A DNA stretch of 12,856 bases, taken from the NCBI GenBank assembly GCA_964570855.1, contig CAZMZR010000091.1:1-12856 (forward strand). Direction: 5' to 3'. The notes beneath the pieces were generated by a model. It ran no database searches. It was not told the origin of the DNA and saw only the letters and a program-made list of their open reading frames with translations. Source of the stretch: JAFGPS01 sp964570855 (GTDB lineage Bacteria; Planctomycetota; Phycisphaerae; Sedimentisphaerales; Anaerobacaceae). This document shows, one piece after another, positions 7,007-12,856 of the stretch; position 1 is the first letter of the stretch; each line of letters starts with the position of its first letter. A program made the position numbers and the translations under genes.

Positions 7007-7787
7007 ATACTTTCACGGGGCCAGTATATCCCCTATACACACTCTACCTTTTCTATTTACGAATCATACATTATGCTTTTAATCCTGCCCGTGATATTTA
7101 AAAAAACAGCCTGATAATATGTATAACTTAAGCTTTTAGGGTAAATACTTATCTGCACATCAAAACGGCCCGCTTCCTCATGTTTTCTGAATATACCATT
7201 CTTGCCCTATTCCAAAAGGCAACGAATATCAATTTGCCTATACCATCGATATTAGCTATAACCTCTTGCCGGGCGAGTGACTCATTGTCTTTTTCACCCC
7301 TTTTAACCTTTCAAGACAAAATCTAACAGGTAATCGGTGTTTTCTTGCTATCGACATAAATACCATTTTTTTTGTATTAAACGGATAAAATTTTCTTAAT
7401 TCCGATATTGAAATTTCACATAACCCTATACCATTAAAGATTTAACGATGCTTTTCACCTCGCCGTCAACCAACATATGTTAAACAGGAAAACCTCGGAA
7501 AGATACAACGACTAAAAAAAACTTTCCTTTCAGGATGTCCAGTCCGATAAAATAAGAGCCGTTATTATACCTTCAGCAACGCTTACCCAATTTATTCACG
7601 CGGAAAGTGTGCTGATAAGTGATTAGTAATTAAGACCGTAAAAATATTAAGGAAGGAGTAAAGGAACGTTTGTTCTCAAAGTAAAAGAAAAAGCAGCGCC
7701 CAACGGGAAATTAATGCATAGAAAGGAGGCGGCGGCAGTAAGAGCAAAGCAAAGCCTATTACTATAAACCAGGAGGGTGTTTTAGGG
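6988..7787. other. AT-rich gene-free spacer before the exported-protein cluster
   Basis: No gene of convincing size is seen on either strand. The word TATACCAT occurs at 7192-7199 (followed by T), 7239-7246 and 7427-7434, with a close variant AATACCAT at 7359-7366; the spacing is irregular. A weak stem GGAAAG/CTTTCC lies at 7497-7527. From about 7650 onward the plus strand is purine-rich and holds three Shine-Dalgarno-like clusters (AAGGAAGGAG near 7650, GAAAGGAGG near 7722, AGGAGGG at 7771). This suggests a long 5' leader for the downstream cluster. I found no clear -35/-10 pair and no riboswitch core that I recognise. Confidence 0.4.
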
Positions 7788-7820
7788 ATGAATCTAAAAA
7801 AGAAAAGGATTTCAAATTAA
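7788..7820 (+). CDS. Ten-codon upstream ORF (possible leader peptide)
   Basis: ATG at 7788 opens MNLKKKRISN and stops with TAA at 7818-7820, one base before the GGAG that serves the next gene. A strong AGGAGG at 7771-7776 stands 11 bases upstream. The layout (strong ribosome-binding site, tiny basic peptide, stop adjoining the next Shine-Dalgarno) fits a translational coupler or a leader peptide. It could also be the 5' scrap of a lost gene, since the start resembles the N-terminus of a membrane protein. Coding evidence at this size is weak. Confidence 0.3.
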   Translation: MNLKKKRISN

Positions 7821-7831
7821 GGAGAATGACC

Positions 7832-9019
7832 ATGAAAAAGTTTAGTTTCATATTATCCGCAGTTTTTATGCTTACCTGTTGCCAATCTTTCCGCGTCTAT
7901 GGCATCGTATGCAGCGACGGTACATCAACCGTAGCTTCTACAAATGAGGTTACCTCTATAAACAACCAAAACATGCAGGGCCAGGGCTATGCAACCGCCG
8001 AAGGCGGTGATGCGTCCGCTTCTGCTTACAGCGGCGACGCAAGTTCCGGCTCTATCTCTTCTATCAGCACCAACTCGATAAACAACTACAAGGGCCGTAC
8101 CTCGCCGATTTCAACAATACTGCCGTATTTACCTTCATGGACGCACGGCGGCTGGGGCATTTTGCAGACGTATTTCCCAAACGGCCCAAGCAGTAATATG
8201 GCATACGAACGGGTAATCTATCCTAAAAATTCACAAGATATAAAGGAGCTAAAGGGCGTTCTTAAATCAATTCCTCACGATGGACCATTAGACTTCCTTG
8301 GCGGTGTTATAAACGACGTCGCCGCCGTATTCGGAGCACCGGACAACTTCCATCACGGCAGAGGATTTGAAATAGCCAGCTCTATTGAGCGTAAACGTCG
8401 TCCGGAAGGCAAACCGCTCCTGATATTTATCGATTCGAACATAGACAGGAACGTATTGAGAGATTTAGGCTTTGCTTATGTCGGCCGAGTTTCCCTGGAA
8501 GGTAAATCAGAACGTAACTGGGACCAGGTTTATAAGGCTGCTATCGCAGAGACCCTGCCCTGGGATGTCGATATGATAATTATGTCCGGCGGTATGAAAG
8601 GCGTTACCGTAGGCTCTAATTTCTCATTCCCCACCGCCGCCGGCGCCTACAGCCAGCTTAACTATTCTCTCTCTATGTTTGGAGGCGCTTCAAACGGAGT
8701 AACCGAAGGCAAGGGCGTGGCGATGGTCAGCGCAGAATGTTTCCGTTATTACCCGCGGGCCATTCAAAGAAGAGCCATACCCCAATCGTTCTATGACAAA
8801 ATCCATGCAAGTGCTGCAGCCAGGCAAACTTCGGCTACCGAAAAACCCAAAGACAGAACTGAGGTAGCCAGGGAAATAACTTCACAGACTGCGCCGGTCT
8901 TACCTAAAGATGGGGATAAGACAACAAAACAGCGACCCGGAATTGAAATCAGTCGGGAGCTTTACGAGATGGCGGGATTTAACTCGCAGCAGCAGTTAGA
9001 CTATATGGTTATTAAATAA
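7832..9019 (+). CDS. Exported protein of unknown function, 395 residues
   Basis: I do not recognise this family. From ATG 7832 the protein starts MKKFSFILSAVFML, a typical signal peptide, with cleavage plausible after VYG at residue 24. A low-complexity segment rich in Ser, Ala, Gly, Asn and Gln follows (about 30-86). A folded-looking core (about 90-325) contains PLLIFIDSNIDRNVLRDLGF and WDVDMIIMSGGMKG, which look like alternating strands and helices. A charged, Thr/Lys-rich tail with a final helical segment (ELYEMAGFNSQQQLDYM) ends it. The Cys pair at 16-17 does not make a proper lipobox. GGAG at 7821-7824 stands seven bases before this ATG, whereas the in-frame ATG at 7826 is one base away, so 7832 is chosen. 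It is first of three exported genes on the plus strand. Confidence 0.7.
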   Translation: MKKFSFILSAVFMLTCCQSFRVYGIVCSDGTSTVASTNEVTSINNQNMQGQGYATAEGGDASASAYSGDASSGSISSISTNSINNYKGRTSPISTILPYLPSWTHGGWGILQTYFPNGPSSNMAYERVIYPKNSQDIKELKGVLKSIPHDGPLDFLGGVINDVAAVFGAPDNFHHGRGFEIASSIERKRRPEGKPLLIFIDSNIDRNVLRDLGFAYVGRVSLEGKSERNWDQVYKAAIAETLPWDVDMIIMSGGMKGVTVGSNFSFPTAAGAYSQLNYSLSMFGGASNGVTEGKGVAMVSAECFRYYPRAIQRRAIPQSFYDKIHASAAARQTSATEKPKDRTEVAREITSQTAPVLPKDGDKTTKQRPGIEISRELYEMAGFNSQQQLDYMVIK

Positions 9020-9062
9020 TCGTTAAGGAAAATGGAATTCTACAAAAATTTACTCTGGTTAT

Positions 9063-9170
9063 TTAAGGACGAGGAGAAAGGAGGTAGTAATCAAGGACAA
9101 GACAACGGGGGGCAAATTCCGTGTGTTGATTGCCGACGATTCGCCGGTAGTCGCAAGTAAAAAAAATTAA
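9063..9170 (+). pseudogene. Truncated response-regulator receiver domain
   Basis: In one frame, codons from about 9090 to the TAA at 9168-9170 read IKDKTTGGKFRVLIADDSPVV followed by ASKKN. KFRVLIADDSPVV is the first strand of a CheY-like receiver with its acidic Asp pair, which normally binds magnesium beside the phosphorylation site. The phosphorylated Asp and everything after helix one are missing. A strong AAAGGAGG at 9077-9084 sits just before, at the right distance for a start at 9090, but the codon there is ATC, not ATG. So this appears to be the dead 5' end of a response-regulator gene stranded between two exported-protein genes. The stop falls in an A-rich run that may mark a deletion junction. 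Confidence 0.5.
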
Positions 9171-9191
9171 CAATAAAAAGGAGTTTATAAA

Positions 9192-9875
9192 ATGTTAAAG
9201 AAAATTGCTATCTTTATGACAGTACTATTGATGGCCTCTCCCGTCACCCTGGCGGACTCGATACTTCCAGGATCAGTTCACCAGATGCAGACTTTTACCG
9301 TCGGCGACACGGGCAATACCGGCATGGGTATTGTTCTGACCCTTACTCACGGCGACGCAGGCGCCGGCGCCACCCAGAATTTGTATATCGACAATGAGCA
9401 AAGTTCCCCCTGCAATACAAATCCGTGCTGGGAACCCTGCTTCAATTTTAATAAGAGTTGTGGTTGTGACGATGATTGTGACGTTGAGGCCCTCCAGACT
9501 CAGGATGCCGACCTGGAACAGGATGCATCAGCCCATGGTAACTGCGGAATTATCAACGTCAACACCTTTATGGACGCAGGCGGTGATCAGGAGCAGTTTA
9601 TCGGCTTCAGCACTGACACAAAATCACAGATTCAGTGTCTCGGAGTGGCGGCACAGCAGGTACTGGCAAGATCAGATGGTGCCGGCGGCGGTGACAGCAC
9701 AAACGATGCAACTTTGTCGCAGACGCAGGCCGGTTCGAATGCAGCCGGCAGCGTTTATGAGTCTTCTACGATTGACGCTCTTCAAACCAGCGGCACAGGT
9801 GGCGCTGCCAATTCGACCACCGCACTGGCGACTTCACTGATTGCTACTACGACACAGGCTCAGATGGTTTATTAA
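9192..9875 (+). CDS. Exported, Gln/Asn/Gly-rich protein with a cysteine cluster, 227 residues
   Basis: No family is recognised. There is a clear signal peptide, MLKKIAIFMTVLLMASPVTLA, with cleavage after residue 21. The mature part is acidic and rich in Gly, Ala, Thr, Gln and Asp. Residues 74-96 hold six Cys (74, 79, 83, 90, 92, 96) ending in CGCDDDCD, with two more at 118 and 149. The second half has repeated Gln/Asn/Ser words (ALQTQDADLEQDAS, TLSQTQAGSNAAGS, IDALQTSGTGGAANS) reminiscent of curlin-like or other amyloid-prone surface proteins, without a strict repeat that I can define. GGAG precedes the ATG at a good distance. A hairpin and a strong terminator follow the stop within 90 bases. 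A role as matrix or surface-fibre subunit is inference. Confidence 0.7.
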   Translation: MLKKIAIFMTVLLMASPVTLADSILPGSVHQMQTFTVGDTGNTGMGIVLTLTHGDAGAGATQNLYIDNEQSSPCNTNPCWEPCFNFNKSCGCDDDCDVEALQTQDADLEQDASAHGNCGIINVNTFMDAGGDQEQFIGFSTDTKSQIQCLGVAAQQVLARSDGAGGGDSTNDATLSQTQAGSNAAGSVYESSTIDALQTSGTGGAANSTTALATSLIATTTQAQMVY

Positions 9876-9881
9876 AACTGA

Positions 9882-9897
9882 CCGCTCGCTAAAGCGG
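9882..9897 (+). repeat. Small hairpin after the 227-residue gene
   Basis: CCGCT (9882-9886) and AGCGG (9893-9897) pair around a six-base loop, seven bases after the stop codon. There is no T run. It may protect the 3' end of the message or add to the terminator just downstream. Confidence 0.45.
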
Positions 9898-9904
9898 AAT
9901 CTGC

Positions 9905-9966
9905 GGGGAGCCCTCAAACTTGATATCCTGTTTAACCAGAGGGCAATTTTCGGGGCTCCCCTTTTT
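9905..9966 (+). terminator. Strong rho-independent terminator with nested hairpin
   Basis: GGGGAGCCC (9905-9913) and GGGCTCCCC (9953-9961) are perfect 9-base complements followed at once by TTTTT. The 39-base loop contains GAGGGC (9939-9944), which can pair with GCCCTC (9910-9915). That inner pairing shares bases with the outer stem, so the two folds are mutually exclusive. It separates the 227-residue gene from the 186-residue gene. Confidence 0.8.
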
Positions 9967-10046
9967 ATCTGTGCATTTTGGCATTAGCGAGTCGGAAGTA
10001 ACTTAATAAAATGAACCACTGTATTAAACAAAAGGAGTTAAACAAA

Positions 10047-10607
10047 ATGTATAAAGGATTTGCACTTTCACTAGCGCTTCTCCTTCTGCTCTCTTCTGCA
10101 ACCCTTGCGGATATCAACCAGGCACAGGTATTCAATATTGACTCATCCAGTGTCGGTGTTCTTACCGGAACATCTACAGGCTCAGTGGTAAGCTTTAACG
10201 CAACGCCTATAACCACTTTTCAGATGGTTAACGACGGTAACGGCGGTACCAAATATATGCAGGTTTCGAATTCTACGCTTGTACAGACTGCAGTTACCGC
10301 CGGTTTATATGGTGATTACGGGTTTTCACAAAACGCCATTGTTGCAGGCAATCAAACACAGTCTTCTCTGCCGGGTTACTTCTCGTTGGGGATACAAAGC
10401 CAGAGCCTTGGTGCGGTGTTTTCGCAGAATACGATTTCCAATGGTGCTTTTGGTTCCACGATTGCCATACAAAACTTCATCGGGTCAGGTGGGCAGATTA
10501 TTACCTCTCCGTATGGAGTCAGTGCTAATTTCATAGCTGTCGGAGTTGATTCAATAGCAGGAGTTTTAGTTAACAGAAGTTTGACGATTAACCGTCTCGG
10601 ATTATAA
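10047..10607 (+). CDS. Exported low-complexity protein, 186 residues
   Basis: No family is recognised. The start at ATG 10047 is chosen because AAAGGAG ends nine bases before it; an ATG at 10011 would place twelve polar residues before the signal peptide. The signal peptide MYKGFALSLALLLLLSSATLA is followed by a mature chain starting DINQAQVF. It has no Cys, few charges, and many Ser, Gly, Gln, Asn and Val. The word FSQN occurs twice (93-96 and 125-128, 32 residues apart), each followed by a small residue, Ile and Asn-rich sequence. It looks like an all-beta or fibre-forming surface protein. It shares the TLA|D cleavage site and the Q-A-Q words with the 227-residue neighbour, but I see no clear homology between them. 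Confidence 0.7.
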   Translation: MYKGFALSLALLLLLSSATLADINQAQVFNIDSSSVGVLTGTSTGSVVSFNATPITTFQMVNDGNGGTKYMQVSNSTLVQTAVTAGLYGDYGFSQNAIVAGNQTQSSLPGYFSLGIQSQSLGAVFSQNTISNGAFGSTIAIQNFIGSGGQIITSPYGVSANFIAVGVDSIAGVLVNRSLTINRLGL

Positions 10608-10629
10608 GGTACAGAGTCGTATTGAGGTC

Positions 10630-10658
10630 GCTTAGAAAAGATACTTCTGCTTTTTTTT
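10630..10658 (+). terminator. Weak terminator after the 186-residue gene
   Basis: AGAA (10634-10637) and TTCT (10645-10648), with outer G and C contacts, form a short imperfect stem directly followed by eight T residues (10651-10658). The T run is convincing and the stem is weak. Confidence 0.4.
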
Positions 10659-10674
10659 GCCCTGAGAAGCACTA

Positions 10675-11037
10675 ATGCGTATGAAAAACTCGAATAGAAC
10701 GGTCACTTTTTCAAGGATGACGGTTTTTGACATTCAGGGAAGATTTGTAGAATTTCCGGCAAAACCAACCCCCGACGGGTTGGCGGCAATTTCTCAAAAA
10801 CCGGTGGCCGTCTTCGTCGAGAACGAATACCTCAGCAACCAGCAATTGCATAACAGTGTCTTAATATTAGGGTCGGAGGAAAGATTTCCCAAGGCGAACC
10901 TCTTACCGGTTTTTATATTCAACAGAAGCCGGCAGGGCCGGTCCTGTATTAGTGTTTCACAAGCTAAGCAGGCAATAACTTTTAAGCACCGTGCGCCGAC
11001 GATTGGCCGGGACAATTCACATTTCGGGAATAGTTAG
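10675..11037 (+). CDS. Hypothetical small protein, 120 residues
   Basis: This is an open frame of 120 codons with mixed codon use and no family I recognise. There is no signal peptide or membrane segment; the centre (VAVFVENEY, LHNSVLILGSEERF, LLPVFIF) alternates in a way that would suit beta strands. GAGAAG lies five bases before the ATG, and a second ATG is two codons in. It stands between the weak T-run terminator at 10658 and the nested terminator at 11099, so it would need its own promoter, which I cannot identify. It may be real, or a chance frame within an untranslated RNA. Confidence 0.35.
   Translation: MRMKNSNRTVTFSRMTVFDIQGRFVEFPAKPTPDGLAAISQKPVAVFVENEYLSNQQLHNSVLILGSEERFPKANLLPVFIFNRSRQGRSCISVSQAKQAITFKHRAPTIGRDNSHFGNS
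10765..10783. repeat. Short inverted repeat inside the small hypothetical gene
   Basis: CCAACCC (10765-10771) and GGGTTGG (10777-10783) pair perfectly around five bases. There is no T run. It lies inside the 120-codon frame, and may be a message hairpin or chance. Confidence 0.35.
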
Positions 11038-11070
11038 AATGACATAAAGGATACAAGGCCACCTACAAAA

Positions 11071-11098
11071 AAGGACTTTTTTCATGGTCGTAGTCCTT
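11071..11098 (+). repeat. Hairpin preceding the cluster terminator
   Basis: AAGGACT (11071-11077) and AGTCCTT (11092-11098) are perfect 7-base complements with a 14-base loop that starts with T residues. It abuts the outer stem of the next terminator. Confidence 0.5.
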
Positions 11099-11167
11099 GG
11101 GAGCTTTAAGGCGACCCTTTTATCGTAAAGGGTAAAATCGTACAGCTTTGGAGCTCCCTGTTTTTTT
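11099..11167 (+). terminator. Nested-hairpin terminator at the end of the exported cluster
   Basis: GGGAGCT (11099-11105) and AGCTCCC (11152-11158) close a loop that contains a second perfect stem, ACCCTTT (11114-11120) with AAAGGGT (11127-11133). TG and seven T residues follow (11159-11167). Together with the preceding hairpin this gives three consecutive stems. The architecture resembles the terminator at 9905-9966: the same G-rich outer stem around an inner one. Confidence 0.65.
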
Positions 11168-11201
11168 GTAAGTCTCCGCCGCCGTGTTATTTTGAGTCAA
11201 C

Positions 11202-11234
11202 TGCAGGAAAACTACTCTACCTGCGTCTCCTGCA
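11202..11234 (-). repeat. Hairpin directly after the ParA-CBM48 stop codon
   Basis: TGCAGGA and TCCTGCA (11202-11208 and 11228-11234) are perfect 7-base complements, starting at the base after the minus-strand TAA. No T run follows on the minus strand, so it may stabilise the 3' end rather than terminate transcription. Confidence 0.45.
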
Positions 11235-12584
11235 TTATTTTATTTCCACGATCGAGTTATATTCACCGAACGGATTGAGTTCCGTCAGCTCGTTATACGG
11301 GTCCTGCTGCCACTGCCCGTCAACAACAAGCCTGTATCTGTATCGGCCTGCAGGCAATTTCAATTCCGTCTGCCAGACACCGCCGTCTCCCACCTTTTGC
11401 ATAGGCGTTTCCTGCGGCTGCCAGTTATTGAAATCACCGGCTATCTGTACGTTCTGGGCACGCGGATAAAGCGTTACAAACACTATTGCATCATTTATCT
11501 GATCGACGCCGTAATAATCTGAGAGCTTGGCGGCGGTACTCTCTTCGGATATTTCCGCTATCGGGATGGGAAGCTTTTCCGGTTCTTCATCAGAATGTGT
11601 TTCGGGCTCTTTCACGCTCGCTTCGAGCTCCTCCCATGCGTTGGCTTCCACGGCTGCGAATTCTCCCTCATCTATATGAAGCTCAAGTTCTTCATCCTGC
11701 GGTTCCGGCTTAAGTTTCTCCTGGGATTTTGTCGCCTGTAACAACTCATCGGCGGTAGAGCTTATGGCTTCGAGCTGACCGGCCAGGGAGTTGACGTAGT
11801 CGTGTCGCTGCCGCTTCGCCTGCGAGCTTAAAATCTCAGAAGCCAATGAGCGAAAATCTTTCTGGCCTTTGCTGGCCGGATCATATTCGCTGATAGGCTG
11901 ACCGAAACTGGAAGCTTCCTTGATCTTGGTATTGAAAGTAACGATCGTATCGAACATTTTATCGCCGAAATGGTTGCGTAATTCAGCTAATATTTCTCTG
12001 GCCATCTTCGTCCTTATATCATACATAGTAGCCAGTACGCTAACGTTTACTTCCTGGTTTGTCCGTTTGCAGAGCACGCTAAGTGTTTCAAGCTGCTTGC
12101 TGAGTCCATGGAGTGCAAAATAACCGGTTTCAACCGGTACGACAATATCCGTGGCCGCCCTTAATGCATTGAATGTCAGCAAACTCACGGCGGGCGGGCA
12201 ATCAATCACTGCATAATCATAATCATCCTTTATCTGGTCCAATGCCTCCTTCAGGCAGCATTCACGCTCCGCGATACCAGTCATTTGCTGCTCAAACGCC
12301 GACAAATCTATACTGGCCGGCGCCAGCTCCAGTCCGTCGGAAATCTGCCAGAGTATCTCAGTCAGTTTTACAATCTCATTTCTGCTCCTGCTGATAAGCA
12401 CATCATAGATGCTCTGCTCGACTTGATCCTCCGGTACGGCAAGGCCGACCGCGCAATGCGACTGGGGGTCCATATCGACCAGCAGAATTCTTTGGCCCAG
12501 TCCGGCGAGAGCACTCGCGAGATTTATAGCTACCGTTGTCTTACCACAACCACCTTTTTGATTCACAATCGCAATGGTTTTCAT
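11235..12584 (-). CDS. ParA-type ATPase fused to an AMPK-beta/CBM48-like glycogen-binding domain
   Basis: This protein has 449 residues. Residues 1-255 are a ParA/MinD-type deviant Walker ATPase: KGGCGKTT (10-17) with the signature Lys10 and Lys15, LLVDMDPQSH (34-43), and YAVIDCPP (124-131). Residues about 256-364 form an acidic Glu/Pro-rich linker with a short helical part. Residues about 365-449 are an early-set carbohydrate-binding domain: VQIAGDFNNW (379-388), YRYRLVVDGQWQQDP (415-429) and YNSIVEI at the end. These align by eye with the AMPK beta glycogen-binding domain; Trp388, Arg418, Trp425 and Asn443 sit where AMPK beta has its sugar-contacting Trp, Lys, Trp and Asn. The ATG follows GGAGAG. 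ParA proteins normally position DNA or protein cargo with a ParB-like partner, and none is present here. I infer positioning of, or coupling to, glycogen; this is untested. Confidence 0.9.
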   Translation of the reverse strand: MKTIAIVNQKGGCGKTTVAINLASALAGLGQRILLVDMDPQSHCAVGLAVPEDQVEQSIYDVLISRSRNEIVKLTEILWQISDGLELAPASIDLSAFEQQMTGIAERECCLKEALDQIKDDYDYAVIDCPPAVSLLTFNALRAATDIVVPVETGYFALHGLSKQLETLSVLCKRTNQEVNVSVLATMYDIRTKMAREILAELRNHFGDKMFDTIVTFNTKIKEASSFGQPISEYDPASKGQKDFRSLASEILSSQAKRQRHDYVNSLAGQLEAISSTADELLQATKSQEKLKPEPQDEELELHIDEGEFAAVEANAWEELEASVKEPETHSDEEPEKLPIPIAEISEESTAAKLSDYYGVDQINDAIVFVTLYPRAQNVQIAGDFNNWQPQETPMQKVGDGGVWQTELKLPAGRYRYRLVVDGQWQQDPYNELTELNPFGEYNSIVEIK

Positions 12585-12856
12585 AGTTTCTCTCCAGCCT
12601 CTGAGACTTCCATTTTCCCAGTTACACGACGAAACAGGACAACTTCAAAAAAATACACTAAAAGCCTGTTTTTCACTACTGAAAAACACAATTTTCACAT
12701 AAAAAATACTACTTAATGCCCTATAAACTATATTCGGCAAAAAATTATGAAAAACTTTATCCTTTTATGGGACCAGCCGATAAAAAAGCTAAGTAATAAT
12801 ATAAAGCAACGGACTTTCGCCTCCATCGAGTGTGCTAAAAGAGAATAAAAACATAA
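12585..12856. other. Upstream region of the ParA-CBM48 gene to the window edge
   Basis: This is AT-rich and gene-free, and should contain the promoter of the minus-strand ParA-CBM48 gene. No convincing -35/-10 pair was found. It contains the perfect inverted repeat at 12668-12687. I recognise no riboswitch or RNA gene. Confidence 0.4.
12668..12687. promoter_or_regulatory. Perfect palindromic site upstream of the ParA-CBM48 gene
   Basis: GTTTTTCA (12668-12675) and TGAAAAAC (12680-12687) are exact complements with a four-base spacer. It lies 84-103 bases before the start codon. Such symmetry suits a dimeric repressor; an RNA hairpin is the alternative. A related half-site TTTTCACA follows at 12692-12699. 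Confidence 0.4.

Noticed and set aside
7714..7767. A 17-codon frame (MHRKEAAAVRAKQSLLL) in the leader of the exported cluster
   Set aside because: No adequate ribosome-binding site in front, and it contains a Shine-Dalgarno cluster itself; probably chance.
9032..9160. A 42-codon frame (MEFYKNLLWLFKDEEKGG and on) overlapping the receiver fragment
   Set aside because: The AAGGA is only about two bases before its ATG, too close for initiation, and the overlapping frame has a recognisable receiver motif.
9394..9840. A 148-codon frame inside the 227-residue gene
   Set aside because: It is a shifted-frame reading of the Gln/Asn-rich coding sequence; it has no signal peptide or ribosome-binding site and an unnatural Arg/Pro-rich composition.
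1..12856. CRISPR array, tRNA or rRNA genes
   Set aside because: No regularly spaced direct repeats, cloverleaf-like sequences or conserved rRNA segments were seen on reading through both strands.

Overview
The window (about 12.9 kb, moderate GC, no rRNA or tRNA seen) looks like a chromosomal piece from a Planctomycetota bacterium, most likely of the Phycisphaerae/Sedimentisphaerales type. The main clues are a degraded right-handed beta-helix protein whose C-terminal cassette (GDYHLKS, then SPCIDAGDP, then MGAYGGTAEAS) I associate with that group, a short integrase tail, a lone transposase-OrfA-like gene, and mixed AT-rich spacers. This placement is inference from motifs, not from a phylogenetic marker.

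Layout. (1) Positions 1-400 are mostly non-coding and hold the C-terminal tail of a tyrosine recombinase (minus strand). (2) Positions 378-4000 hold a two-gene minus-strand operon joined by an ATGA overlap: a polytopic membrane protein with a repeat-like soluble half (DUF6057-like), followed by a membrane-anchored TolB/PD40 beta-propeller protein with one CxxCH haem site. (3) Positions 4311-4934 are a 5'-truncated beta-helix pseudogene with an in-frame stop. (4) Positions 4972-6521 are a housekeeping block: a MEMO-like protein (AmmeMemoRadiSam system protein B) divergent from purE. (5) Positions 6587-6987 hold a lone OrfA-like HTH gene with its own promoter and a long inverted repeat in its leader. 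(6) Positions 6988-7787 are an AT-rich gene-free spacer. (7) Positions 7788-11167 form a plus-strand cluster of three unrelated-looking exported proteins of 395, 227 and 186 residues, with Gly/Ser/Gln/Asn-rich stretches. It also contains a ten-codon leader ORF, a truncated response-regulator receiver and two nested-hairpin terminators. (8) Positions 11235-12584 encode, convergently, a ParA-type ATPase fused through an acidic linker to an AMPK-beta/CBM48-type glycogen-binding domain.

How the parts may work together. The two genes of block 2 are probably one envelope function: membrane scaffold plus haem-bearing periplasmic propeller. Block 7 looks like a surface or matrix protein cluster with strong ribosome-binding sites and strong terminators; its function is unknown. 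The ParA-CBM48 fusion converges on it, so shared control is not implied. The most unusual items are the ParA-CBM48 fusion and the exported-protein cluster with its embedded broken regulator.
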